A stretch of DNA of 64,000 nt from assembly GCA_037576215.1 (NCBI GenBank), contig JBANDB010000003.1:2294001-2358000 (forward strand). Direction: 5' to 3'. This document shows positions 34,000-43,406 of this stretch, piece by piece. Origin of the DNA: Armillaria gallica. Lineage: Eukaryota; Basidiomycota; Agaricomycetes; Agaricales; Physalacriaceae. Both the position numbers and the translations under genes were made by a program. The notes beneath the pieces were generated by a model that searched no databases, was not told the DNA's origin, and worked only from the letters and a program-made list of their open reading frames with translations. Each line of letters begins with the position of its first letter. Position 1 is the stretch's first letter.

Positions 34000-36647
34000 A
34001 TGGCCGAACCTCCTGTCATCAAGGATTCCGCTATACTCAAGCATGAAGCGCTGAGTGCCTACGAGACTGCCGCCACTCTACTGCAGCATAAAGTTGAGTT
34101 TCCTCCCGACAGTGATACTTCATCCACAGATGTCGACGAGTGGATTTCGGAGGTCTATCTTCAGTGGACCGTTTGTTCCAACTTTTGGAGACCCGCCGGT
34201 ATTAAGAAGACAACTTGGAACGACGCCGAGTACGCGCTGTTGGCGTGTTTGCCGTTAGTGGACATGGGTCTCATTGACGATTCCCGCAAGAGGTTCAATG
34301 CCTTAGTCCATCGGGCGGTGCGTTGGTTATTTTCTTTGTCGGGTCCTATCTTTCTAACTCGTCTCGTTCAGCACAAGTATTCCATCCCTAACCTTCGTCC
34401 TATCCCTCTGGACACGCCATCGCCATCTCCTGAGCCTGAATTGCCTGATCAAGCGCCTGCGCCTCCGAGGACAATAACACCACTGCCGGCCCCGAAGCCA
34501 ACAACGCCTATTGCTCAGCAGGAGAAGACACCGGTGCCACGAAAACAACAGTCGACGGCGCCCGTTACTCCTCAACGAGTGGTGCCTCAACGCACTCCCA
34601 ATCTTGCCGGTTCTGTACCTAGGCTCAATTTTTCTGCTGCTAATTCTGCGGCCAATACTTCCAGTATCCCGACTTCGGACTCCACACGTATAAATATTAC
34701 CAAACCTCCCCTGCCCAAGTTTACAGCTCCGTCGTCTTCTCAACAGGCTGGTCACTCCGCTATGATCCAGAAGACGAAGTTGACGCCTATACCTATATCT
34801 TCTAAGCCTGCGCAGCCTTCTAAGACGACGGCCTCTTCTCATACCGCGCCTACCAAACCTGTTGACGCACTGAATTCAAGACCCTTGCCGCCGACAGATA
34901 CTATGTTTGTCCATGTTGACCATCCCGCAATTGACAGTAATGTCGGGTAGGTTGACGTGACCCATCAATTCTTCGGCTAACCCTTTCCTTCTTCTTTAGT
35001 CTTCCCGATTCTTCTGGAGCTTTTCAGAAGGATTGGACTTCACCCTTGCACAGCAAGCCTGCTCAATGACTCAAGATTGGGCCTCCCAAGAATGACACGC
35101 GCTCTGAGACGTCTACTCGAGCTTCCTCAGGGGCTTTGGCCGTTAATGGTAGGGTTTTCTGTTCCCTCTTCTTGAGAGCATTCTGACTTCCTTTGTTTTT
35201 CAGCTCCTGACCGTCCCAATGTCGTGCCTGGTCCTAACCCTGCACAAGAAGGTAGCGTCACTCGGCCTTTTGGTGTGCGCAAGCCCTTATTTCTCCCTGG
35301 TACAGATGACGAAGAGGAACAGGTTCAAGGGGATTTGGTGGATGATGAACGCGTCGAGGAGGAGGTCGCGGGTACCGACGGTGAAGATGGTAATGGCGGG
35401 GCGGCCGCCGATGCTGAGTCCGACGGGGATTCAAGTCCTATCTCTGTCAAGGCTCGACGCCTTCAAAAACCACGAATACAGTTCGTGTTTGACGATGTTA
35501 CCGGTGACTTCGATCCTTACCCTATGATTTTCCTTCCTAGATGTCCTATTCCTCAAGAACAAAATCTGCGCCGTTCTACTCGCCCTCATGTTTCCCCAGC
35601 CAATCCCACCGCTGCTCATCAGGCAGTTCAAGGATCTAAGGCAGACTTGCAGAAACAAAAGAAGGATCCGAAAGGAAAGGATAAGGTGACAGGGGATGCC
35701 GTCCCTCTTAAGCGTACGCAGAATGCCGACGAAGAGGTTCAGATCGTTGACAAACCGCCGGCCAAGAAACCGAAGTTGAAGAAAGCTCCCGTTGCCTCTA
35801 ACGATGGTACGTCGTCTTCTTTGAATGCCTAAACTTTCTGATTTTTTTTAAATTTTTTTAAATTTTTTTTAAATTTTTAGTTGTTCTGGCTACTCCTGCC
35901 ATTCGCAAGCGTGGACCTGGACCTTCAAAACCACCGCCGGTTACTTTAGGCGTCAGTGGAGGGGGTTTTGGCGAAAAGGTCCCTTCTACTGCTAAAGCTA
36001 TCAAGGATGGTATAAAGAGTATTGGTGTCCTCAAGGTTGACAAGGACTTTGGCAATTTCGTGCAGGTGGATGGTCGATACTGGAGCAAGGACATAGCCCC
36101 GTTCGTTGGGGAACGAGTAAGTCTGCTTTCTGTCGTTCTTCAGTTCCTGTTTAACTTGTATTTTACTAGTATACCGATCTGTGTGACACCTGTAGACGCC
36201 GTAACAGTCACTGCCGCAAGCTGTTGACGCATATGGTTATCTGTGTCCGTTGTCACTATGCCAAACAGCCTTGCGAAGTCGACGGCGAGGCCGCTCTGAA
36301 TCCTCTGACTCATTACCGCCCCAAAGACTATGGTAAGACTTCTTTTGTTAATCTTTTTCCCGTTTGACCTCTCTTTTCCAGACTCGATTAACACTTTTGA
36401 GAGCGCTCTCAATGCCATCGACGTCAATAACGCGGCCATCTTGTCAATTACCCAGCAATACCTGTCGGGTCTCAACATCCAGGCTCATTCCAAGAGCATT
36501 CGCGTTCAAATGTCGCGTCTCCGTGAATGTTTGGACCCCATCGAGGAAGATGAAGAAGACAACGATGGTGAGGACGATGACGATGAAGCGCCCGATGATG
36601 TTGCTGAAGGCGTTTCAGGGCCGTCCAAGAAGCGGAAACACAAGTAG
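34000..36647 (+). CDS. Antisense gene A of the retrotransposon: Pro-rich protein with a Zn2Cys6-like cluster
   Basis: Exons 34000-34946, 35000-35148, 35204-35806, 35881-36116, 36170-36332 and 36382-36647 join in frame to 787 codons, all introns GT-AG. Residues 1-150 look globular (WISEVYLQWTVCSNFW). Then come a long Pro/Thr/Ser-rich segment, an acidic segment, a Lys-rich segment, and a cysteine cluster at about residues 650-680 spaced C-x2-C-x6-C-x9-C-x2-C-x6-C, which fits fungal Zn2Cys6 DNA-binding domains. The tail is acidic and ends KKRKHK, a likely nuclear signal. One in-frame TGA at 35067-35069 interrupts the copy. It reads opposite to gag-pol. The role is unknown; binding DNA or RNA is inference. 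Confidence 0.75.
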
Positions 36648-37575
36648 GTTTTTGGCTTGTGGGACTGTGACCTTAGTTGTCGGCTGTCGTCGTCTCTTGG
36701 GAGTATGACTCCAAATCTTTTTGAACTTTTTACATACGGACTTGTATCGCGCGCCCTCGGGCAATATTTTTACATAGTGTGGAATGTCGCCGCCCCAAAG
36801 AGGGTTCGAAATAAATAAATCGTATTTTCTTGCAATTTTTGTGTGATTTATTGGATTTTTGAGTGAATTTTCGGTGAATTTGGACTTAGAGAAATTTCAG
36901 CGGCTGGGGCTCACGTGCTAGGATTCACGTGATCATCCACCTTGGGCTGTGTCTTGAAATAATTTCTCCAAGTCCGAATTGCTGTGAAATTGAAATGGTA
37001 AGGAATGTGGATGGCCGTGGCTCTGAGCCGTTGGCCTTTGGATTCGTCGTGTTTCGTGTTACTGGTCATGAGTTTTTCCTTACTGAAATATGATTTTGGT
37101 GATATCTCCATCGTGCATAGTCAAATTGACGTTGGAGCGTGGTATTTTTGTCGTTTAGGAATGATATTTTCGTAGTTTTTCGCGTAGTATTTTGTAGATT
37201 GAAGGGTCATTTCTTTCATGATTTCGTTACTTTTTGCGCGAAAATGTAGTGTTGAAAAGAATGCGTGTTTTCGTCCTATGAACAACATGGGGACCATGTC
37301 TCTCCCCCCTAAACTTTTTAAATCTTTGCCGGCCAAGGCTGAAAAGATTTAAACCGAGGTTCGAAGACTTGTAATTTGAAAGTGAATGCCGCTGAGTTTT
37401 GAAAGTTGCAAACATGCGGTTGGATTCCGTGCTGCGTTCCGTCGAGCGTATGATCCAAGCCCGATAGGAATTTTCGCGTAAATGCGATGAGGTGAGTTGT
37501 TCTTCGAGTTTTCGTATAAAGGGAACGTTTTCTTGTCGTTGTGTCTTCAGAACCATCACATTTTACTGAATCGCC
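36648..37575. other. Spacer between the two antisense genes, with an internal polypurine tract
   Basis: AT-rich, with a polyadenylation-like AATAAATAAA near 36810 after gene A. No reading frame with splice logic. It should contain the promoter of gene B. The internal purine tract lies at 37304-37318. Confidence 0.5.
37304..37318 (-). promoter_or_regulatory. Internal copy of the polypurine tract
   Basis: CCCCCCTAAACTTTT on the plus strand is identical over 15 bases to the tract at the LTR edge (33376-33390). A chance identical copy in an AT-rich spacer is unlikely. Confidence 0.6.
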
Positions 37576-39506
37576 ATGTCTACTTCTGCTGCTCAAGCTA
37601 TTCCATCTCTTATCTCCCTTGTCAAGCGTGCTGACGCCGTCTTGCAAGTTCCTCTCGAGCCTAACGCGCAATTATTGCGTCGCACCACCTACTTTGACGA
37701 GGCGGCACACGTTAAGGTAAATTGCCGTGCTCCTGTGCGGGTTTTCGTGCCTTAATTGACGTTGAATAGTGCCAGGTTGAAGCGTACTATCCCTCCGCTC
37801 TCAAGGAAGAATTCTTTAAGATGTTCGAGGCTGTCGTCGATGGCTGCGTCTCTAAGTTCAACTTCCGCGAGACTTGGGACACCATGCTCAAGATCGAGTC
37901 GGACCGTCTCAAGTTTTCTGTCAGTGGACGGTACTCCATCTCCGGCAACCAAATCTTGGACGCTTTGGAGGTTCTCCCTCCCTTGCGTTACCGTATCGAC
38001 GACGATATCCAGATGTCGTCTGCTCCGTTCACTCCCAATGTCGCTCCTTCCAAGGAAGTTCAGACCGCGCCTTTGTCTTCGGACGCCGCATCTGCTTCTG
38101 TCTCTCAGGGTGCCGACTTGGTATTGGAGGAGGAAACTCCTGCTAGGGAAACTCGTGCTGTGTCTCCTTCTACGGTCTCTTCTGCAGATTGGGTGGTACG
38201 TGCTTCGAATCAATTAAAGCCATAGCATTACGTTAATTTGACTTGGTATGATCCAGATGCCATCTCTGGTTGTCGCTCCTTCCGGTGCCTTCATTGAGCA
38301 ATTTGCCGAGAAAGAAGGTACCCTCAAGGACGCCGTTCATATTGGCGAGAAGATCACCGATCTGTATCGCCGCTCTTTCAACAAGGCTGACCTCCAGTAC
38401 GGCAACACGTTCTGCGCTTATTGCTCTGGCACTCCTAGTCATCCCGCTCATCGATGTCCTGCTCGATCCGCCAAGGTACGTTTTCTTTTTAAATCCACGT
38501 TTTCTTTTGTATTGACGTGAATCTAAGGCTGTTCGTCCTTGCGGGCCTTGCATTCTTGAGGGCACCGAGTGCACCTTTGCCGGGCTGTCTTCGATCTGCC
38601 ATGCTTGCCATAAATCCGTGACTCGTCGCTGCATCGGAGGTCTTCCTGACCGACAAATCCTCTTGATGCCGTTCAAGGATCCTCATCCGGAGAACGATAA
38701 AAATATCCTCGACATTATTGATGAACTCATCGATGCTGACCCTTATGGAGCTAGTAAGTTTTTGTCTTCCGCGTTTTCTGGTCTGCGGTTACTAATTCCA
38801 TGCGTTTATAGCTCCTTTGCCCGACATTGGTGATGATCCTCATACGGAAGCCATCGTCCACAACGTGGCAGAGTTCGTTGGGGCGAACTATCAACAGTTT
38901 ACTCCTCAGGGCGAGTCTATAGCCTCGTTGGTGAAGACGAAGGACTCCTTCTACCATCAGTTGGAGTCTAACACCTGCGATCTCTATTTGCACCTGAAGC
39001 TTCGCCACATCCTCGTCCAGCATTACCGTCTTGTCGCGGTTAAACTCGATGAGACGCGTGCTCAAGAGGAAGCGGAGGCTAGTACTGCGGCCAAGATGCG
39101 GACCGACAATCATGCTACGTCTTCTCGTAAAACCTATGTTCCTTGGTGGCGGAATAAGCACCAGCATTCGGGTTGTGGCCATGGTAAGAAAAACCAGTCG
39201 AAGAACAAGGGCAAAAAGGAGGATCGAAAGGGTAAAGGTAAACACGAGGCTGCCCAGTACATTAAGGAATGTGCTGGGTGGAGTTGCGACCATAATAACT
39301 GCGATTCTAACATGGAGACTCCAGACCCTGTCCCAGCTCTTTGTACTTGCCGTGGTTGGGGCCATTGTGGTGAAGCTAACTGTCCTTCTAAAGGCAGCTG
39401 GACTCTGCCTCCCCAGGCATCCGTCGAGTACCAGGACGGTGTCCCCGGTAACTATGGAGGAAACTGGCAGAGCAAGGCGGGCTCCAGTCGTCGTGGTCGT
39501 TACTAG
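37576..39506 (+). CDS. Antisense gene B of the retrotransposon: cysteine-cluster and basic protein
   Basis: Exons 37576-37716, 37770-38195, 38257-38475, 38528-38753 and 38812-39506 splice without any stop to 568 aa. A CCHC-like knuckle (FCAYCSGTPSHPAHRC) precedes a cluster at residues 267-297 spaced C-x2-C-x6-C-x8-C-x2-C-x7-C, close to Zn2Cys6. After a helical region comes a Lys-rich stretch (KKNQSKNKGKKEDRKGKGK) and a last Cys-rich patch (CTCRGWGHCGEANC). The tail is Gly/Arg-rich. This suggests a nucleic-acid-binding protein. The gene converges on pol, with 198 bases between their stops. Because it is antisense to the genomic RNA, its introns survive retrotransposition. Confidence 0.8.
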
Positions 39507-39704
39507 AGTTGCCATGGTCGCCTAGGTGGTTGTATTCAATTCGTATGGACAATTTCGCAGGGGTATATTTTGAACGAGTGTCGGGGGACCGGTATGGATA
39601 TACCGGTCAGAATAATTAGCTATGAATGAATGTGTAGGGGCTCCAAAATGGAGCCCAATTATTTATATAAAATTTTTGGTTTTCACCAATGTCTCGAGTG
39701 AAAA

Positions 39705-42700
39705 TCAAGCAAGTTCCGCTTCATTATGCGCTCCTTCTAGATCTGGGAGGTCGTCGAGCGTACCATCATCTGATGACGCGAAGAGATCATTGATCCGCGC
39801 GGGTGGCACATCAATGATCGCATTGATATCCGGTACGTCAATCTTCTTCCTGGCGAAGTATGGCAATAGCCTAAATGCGGCAACTGGTCTTGTGAAGGTC
39901 GAACCGTCTAATTCACAAAGGAGATATGCGCCGCCTTTATTCCTCCCCAAGATCACTAAGGGGCCCAAATATCTGGCACGCATTTTACGATTTAGAGCCT
40001 TCTCTATCTGTGTGTTGCGCATCAAAACTAAATCTCCCTTCTGGAAGTTGAAGTCTCTGATAGAGTATTCGTGGTCCTTCTCGAATTTAACTGTGGCATT
40101 TCTTCTGGCTTCGTAGACTTGAGACCTCAAACGCTCAAGATCTTGAGAACGTTTTTGAAGACTAATGGCTCGGCGTGCGATTAATGACGTGGCACTGATG
40201 ATATTGTCTGGTGGCGGCATCAACCATGTAGATTCGACTATGTCCATTGGAAGAAGGGGCTCCGTCCCGGTTGCGGCAAAATACGGTGAACAACCCATGC
40301 GTCTCCTGATCGTTATTCGGTCTGCCCAGAATACGGAATAGGCATTTTGACTCCACTTCTTTTGATCACCATCAGACGCCTTAAACAGTCCTTGACAGAC
40401 GTCGAAGTGTGGTCTTTCGGCAATTCCATTGGCTCTGGAGTTATAACCGGAGATACGGATGTGATTGATATGGTACTTCTTGCTCAAATAATTGATTGCG
40501 GCAACAAAGGCGGATCCGTTGTCGGTAACGATCTCGACTAAAGATCCCCAACGGCATAAGATATCCTCGAAAATCCATTCTCCTAAGGTTCGTGCTGTTT
40601 CTTTGCGCAAGCAACGAAATTCTGGATAATGACTGAGCGAACATCTGCCTTGGACGATGTAACGGTATTGTCCTGAAACTGGCATGATCATCGTGTCCAT
40701 ATACATCTTGGAAAACAAGGGAGCGGGAAGAGCGACGGTAGGCAGGATATAGATTTGTCGGGTTTGACGGATTTGGCATAGATGACACGTCCTTACGAAC
40801 CAGGAAATATCATACTTCATATCCGGCCACCAATAACGTTCCTTGATTAGCGCGTGCGTCGCATAGAAGCCCTTGTGAGCAACGTCATCATGACAAGACG
40901 TCATCACTTGAATGCAATGTTCGGGGGACAAGACGAGCTGATGTCTCCCATCTACGTTTTTGCGCCATAGCTTTCCTTGTCTCTCGAAGAAATGAACGGC
41001 ATATTTCATGAATTTCGCGTATGCAATATCGTCGAATCCTGCAGGTCTCTTGAGGTATAGATGCCACGGCAACAGGTGCGTTAGCCGTTCATCTAAACGT
41101 TGTTGCTTTGCGGTACGAGGAACTTCTGAGTAAGGAATGATTTTCGTGGAGTCTATGGCAACTTCTTGTTGTAGAACTTGAATTAACTTGATTGGCGAAT
41201 TAACCGTAGGTGAAGTTGAATTAATAAAATGCATAAGCCCGTAATGAGTGTGTAAGAAGTCTTCCATGCCGTCTTCGGGCGGAGGAGGGTCTCCTAGTTG
41301 GGGTGGGCATCGCGATAATCCATCTGGACCATGCTTAGAGCCTGGTACATGGACTAGAACGAAATGAAAAGATAGAATGCCGATAATCCATCGGTTAACT
41401 GCTGCTGAGGGTGCGATATCAGGGTTCTTGAGCATTCCCTTGATAGCACTCACGTCTACTTCAACAATAAACATAGGAAGACCGATAAGATAAATTTTGC
41501 AATCTCCTAGAGCGCGGTAGAGTCCAAATATCTCTTTCTTGGCTTGAGAATATCCGCACTCGCGTTCGTTAAGAGTGATTGAACCGAATCTAGCGAAATA
41601 TCGAATCTTTGGGTTGACGGGGTCGCACTGTGCTAGATAATATCCAACTGCGGCAGGTCCTGTATCAACGGCAAGTATAACGGCTCCGGTTGACGTGTAA
41701 CTGAGCAGCCTTAATGCCGGGCTGACTCTGACTGCGTCTTTAAGATCTTCTTGTGCGGCAATCTCTGCTGATTCGGATTTGAAAGGAACGTCTTTTCTGA
41801 ATAACTTGGTAATGGGTAGAGCTCGGGTTGCGAAATTATCGATGAATATTCGTAGGACTCCGACGGTACCAATGAAGGCACGCGCGTCAGAGACGTCAAT
41901 ACAAGGTCCCCATCTAAGTATCGATGAGACAATACTTTCGAGAGGTAGTCGGCCAGAATATGTGCATCTATGACCTAGCACGGTAATTTCGGCGCAACAA
42001 AGGTAGGCTTTCTTGCCTGAAAACGTGCCTCCACAATATTTCATGCGTTGGACAATTCTGTTTAGGTTTTGGAAATGTTTCCAAACAAAACGTCGAATGC
42101 CGGTATTGAGAGGAATGGTTTCGTAGCCTCCTATGATTTCGTATCGAGTTTCTGGTCCTCGAACTGGAACGTCATCAATGTAAGGAATGGTGAACTCTGG
42201 GATTTCGGGTTGTAGAATGAAGGTAACGTCGTCATGGAATATTGGTACGGAATTGGTCCATCCCATGGGTAAAGTAACGAGTCGTAGTGCTCCATAAGGA
42301 GTTTGGAAGGTGGTAAGGTCGCGAGACGATTCTGCCAATAGACGTTCATCGTATCCAACGAATAAGTCTAGAGTAGCGCCGCATGCACGACCTGCGAAAT
42401 GTTCTGCGAGCGGGTCTGTTGCCGGTGGTAATCCAGAATGAGCAATCGTAACTTCGTTCAACGGTTCTAGACTGTGAACTATGCGAAGACTTTTGCCATC
42501 CTTCTTTAAAACCGTAAACCATCTCGAGCGGTAGGAAGAATTGGAAGGTTCATAAACGCCTGCGTCAATCTTTGTTTTGATCATACGGCAAACTTCTGCA
42601 TAAATGCCTGGAGGTATAGGCATATTTCGTAGAACCCAAGGGGTGTGTTCGACGACTGGGATATCGATCGGAGGGAAGAAATCTCTACGAAAACTGCCTC

Positions 42701-43406
42701 GTTCTGAATCCTCCCATGCAAATGCTTTCTCCTGAACCGTCATGAAGTGATGCATAAGCTTCATTTCTTCTGGCCAAAGGAAACCATCGTTATGGATGGA
42801 GTCGATGTACTCCTTGCGTTCTGGGGTATAACGTTCGGTGGGAATGAAAGGGGGTGGGGTTGGAGATAACGTAGGTATTTCGGCTAATGGATCTCCTCGA
42901 ATATTGCGAACGATACGGAATTTATCAGGCAAGGTTGCAAGTACGGGCTTCGTTTTCAAAGCAACTGGCTTGTACTTCTTGCCTGCGAAAACCGAAACTT
43001 TCTTAGAGAACCATGGCTCGTAGGATTGATCTCCAATAATATTAGAACCGTATAGACGATACATGTAATCTCGGGGCTGGGAAACGGAACTGAAATCTGA
43101 GAAATCTTGAGGAATCTGAGTAGGAATAGAATATAACAGTAACAATTGTTCGCGATCTGTTGGTAAAGAGAATTCGGCATATAGGGTGGAACTGTACATG
43201 GTTTCGGTCGACCATAGTGATTGTGTAAACGTAGTGAGTTGGATAGGGAATTTATTAGGGTCGCAAGCCGATAAATATTGGGTTGAAGCTTTTTCTGAGT
43301 CAAATTCGGAAGTGGACGCCGCGTAGGCAATAATTTTAGGTTCTTGATTTGCGTCTAATTCAATGACGAGGGCGATCTCCTCTATATCATCATTGGGTTC
43401 TTCTAG
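39705..43406 (-). CDS. pol: pol: reverse transcriptase, RNase H and integrase
   Basis: The frame continues directly from the protease frame after a TGA at 43409-43407; its first ATG is at 43199. Counting from that Met, RT motifs include the Asp in TLDLFVGYDE (278) and YIDDVPVRG at 340-348. RNase H residues are D512 (VDTGPAAVGYY), E556 and D582. The integrase has an HHCC finger (H770/H775 region to C805 and C808) and the catalytic triad D835, D893 (VTDNGSAF) and E928. The C-terminus has a GDLVLMRN-type motif and no chromodomain that I can see. The frame is open over 1164 codons, so the enzyme set looks intact. Confidence 0.95.
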   Translation of the reverse strand, partial: LEEPNDDIEEIALVIELDANQEPKIIAYAASTSEFDSEKASTQYLSACDPNKFPIQLTTFTQSLWSTETMYSSTLYAEFSLPTDREQLLLLYSIPTQIPQDFSDFSSVSQPRDYMYRLYGSNIIGDQSYEPWFSKKVSVFAGKKYKPVALKTKPVLATLPDKFRIVRNIRGDPLAEIPTLSPTPPPFIPTERYTPERKEYIDSIHNDGFLWPEEMKLMHHFMTVQEKAFAWEDSERGSFRRDFFPPIDIPVVEHTPWVLRNMPIPPGIYAEVCRMIKTKIDAGVYEPSNSSYRSRWFTVLKKDGKSLRIVHSLEPLNEVTIAHSGLPPATDPLAEHFAGRACGATLDLFVGYDERLLAESSRDLTTFQTPYGALRLVTLPMGWTNSVPIFHDDVTFILQPEIPEFTIPYIDDVPVRGPETRYEIIGGYETIPLNTGIRRFVWKHFQNLNRIVQRMKYCGGTFSGKKAYLCCAEITVLGHRCTYSGRLPLESIVSSILRWGPCIDVSDARAFIGTVGVLRIFIDNFATRALPITKLFRKDVPFKSESAEIAAQEDLKDAVRVSPALRLLSYTSTGAVILAVDTGPAAVGYYLAQCDPVNPKIRYFARFGSITLNERECGYSQAKKEIFGLYRALGDCKIYLIGLPMFIVEVDVSAIKGMLKNPDIAPSAAVNRWIIGILSFHFVLVHVPGSKHGPDGLSRCPPQLGDPPPPEDGMEDFLHTHYGLMHFINSTSPTVNSPIKLIQVLQQEVAIDSTKIIPYSEVPRTAKQQRLDERLTHLLPWHLYLKRPAGFDDIAYAKFMKYAVHFFERQGKLWRKNVDGRHQLVLSPEHCIQVMTSCHDDVAHKGFYATHALIKERYWWPDMKYDISWFVRTCHLCQIRQTRQIYILPTVALPAPLFSKMYMDTMIMPVSGQYRYIVQGRCSLSHYPEFRCLRKETARTLGEWIFEDILCRWGSLVEIVTDNGSAFVAAINYLSKKYHINHIRISGYNSRANGIAERPHFDVCQGLFKASDGDQKKWSQNAYSVFWADRITIRRRMGCSPYFAATGTEPLLPMDIVESTWLMPPPDNIISATSLIARRAISLQKRSQDLERLRSQVYEARRNATVKFEKDHEYSIRDFNFQKGDLVLMRNTQIEKALNRKMRARYLGPLVILGRNKGGAYLLCELDGSTFTRPVAAFRLLPYFARKKIDVPDINAIIDVPPARINDLFASSDDGTLDDLPDLEGAHNEAELA

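Noticed and set aside
34354..34842. 162-codon Arg-rich minus-strand frame in gene A
   Set aside because: Shadow of the Pro/Thr-rich plus-strand exon.
37752..38213. 153-codon minus-strand frame and overlapping plus frames in gene B
   Set aside because: The spliced plus-strand model explains the region, and the minus frame is Arg/Ser-rich shadow sequence.
33375..39704. Host gene insertion into the retrotransposon, explaining the antisense genes
   Set aside because: No flanking duplication or second element edges were found around the genes, and the duplicated polypurine tract suggests stepwise element growth. Not excluded; other copies would decide.
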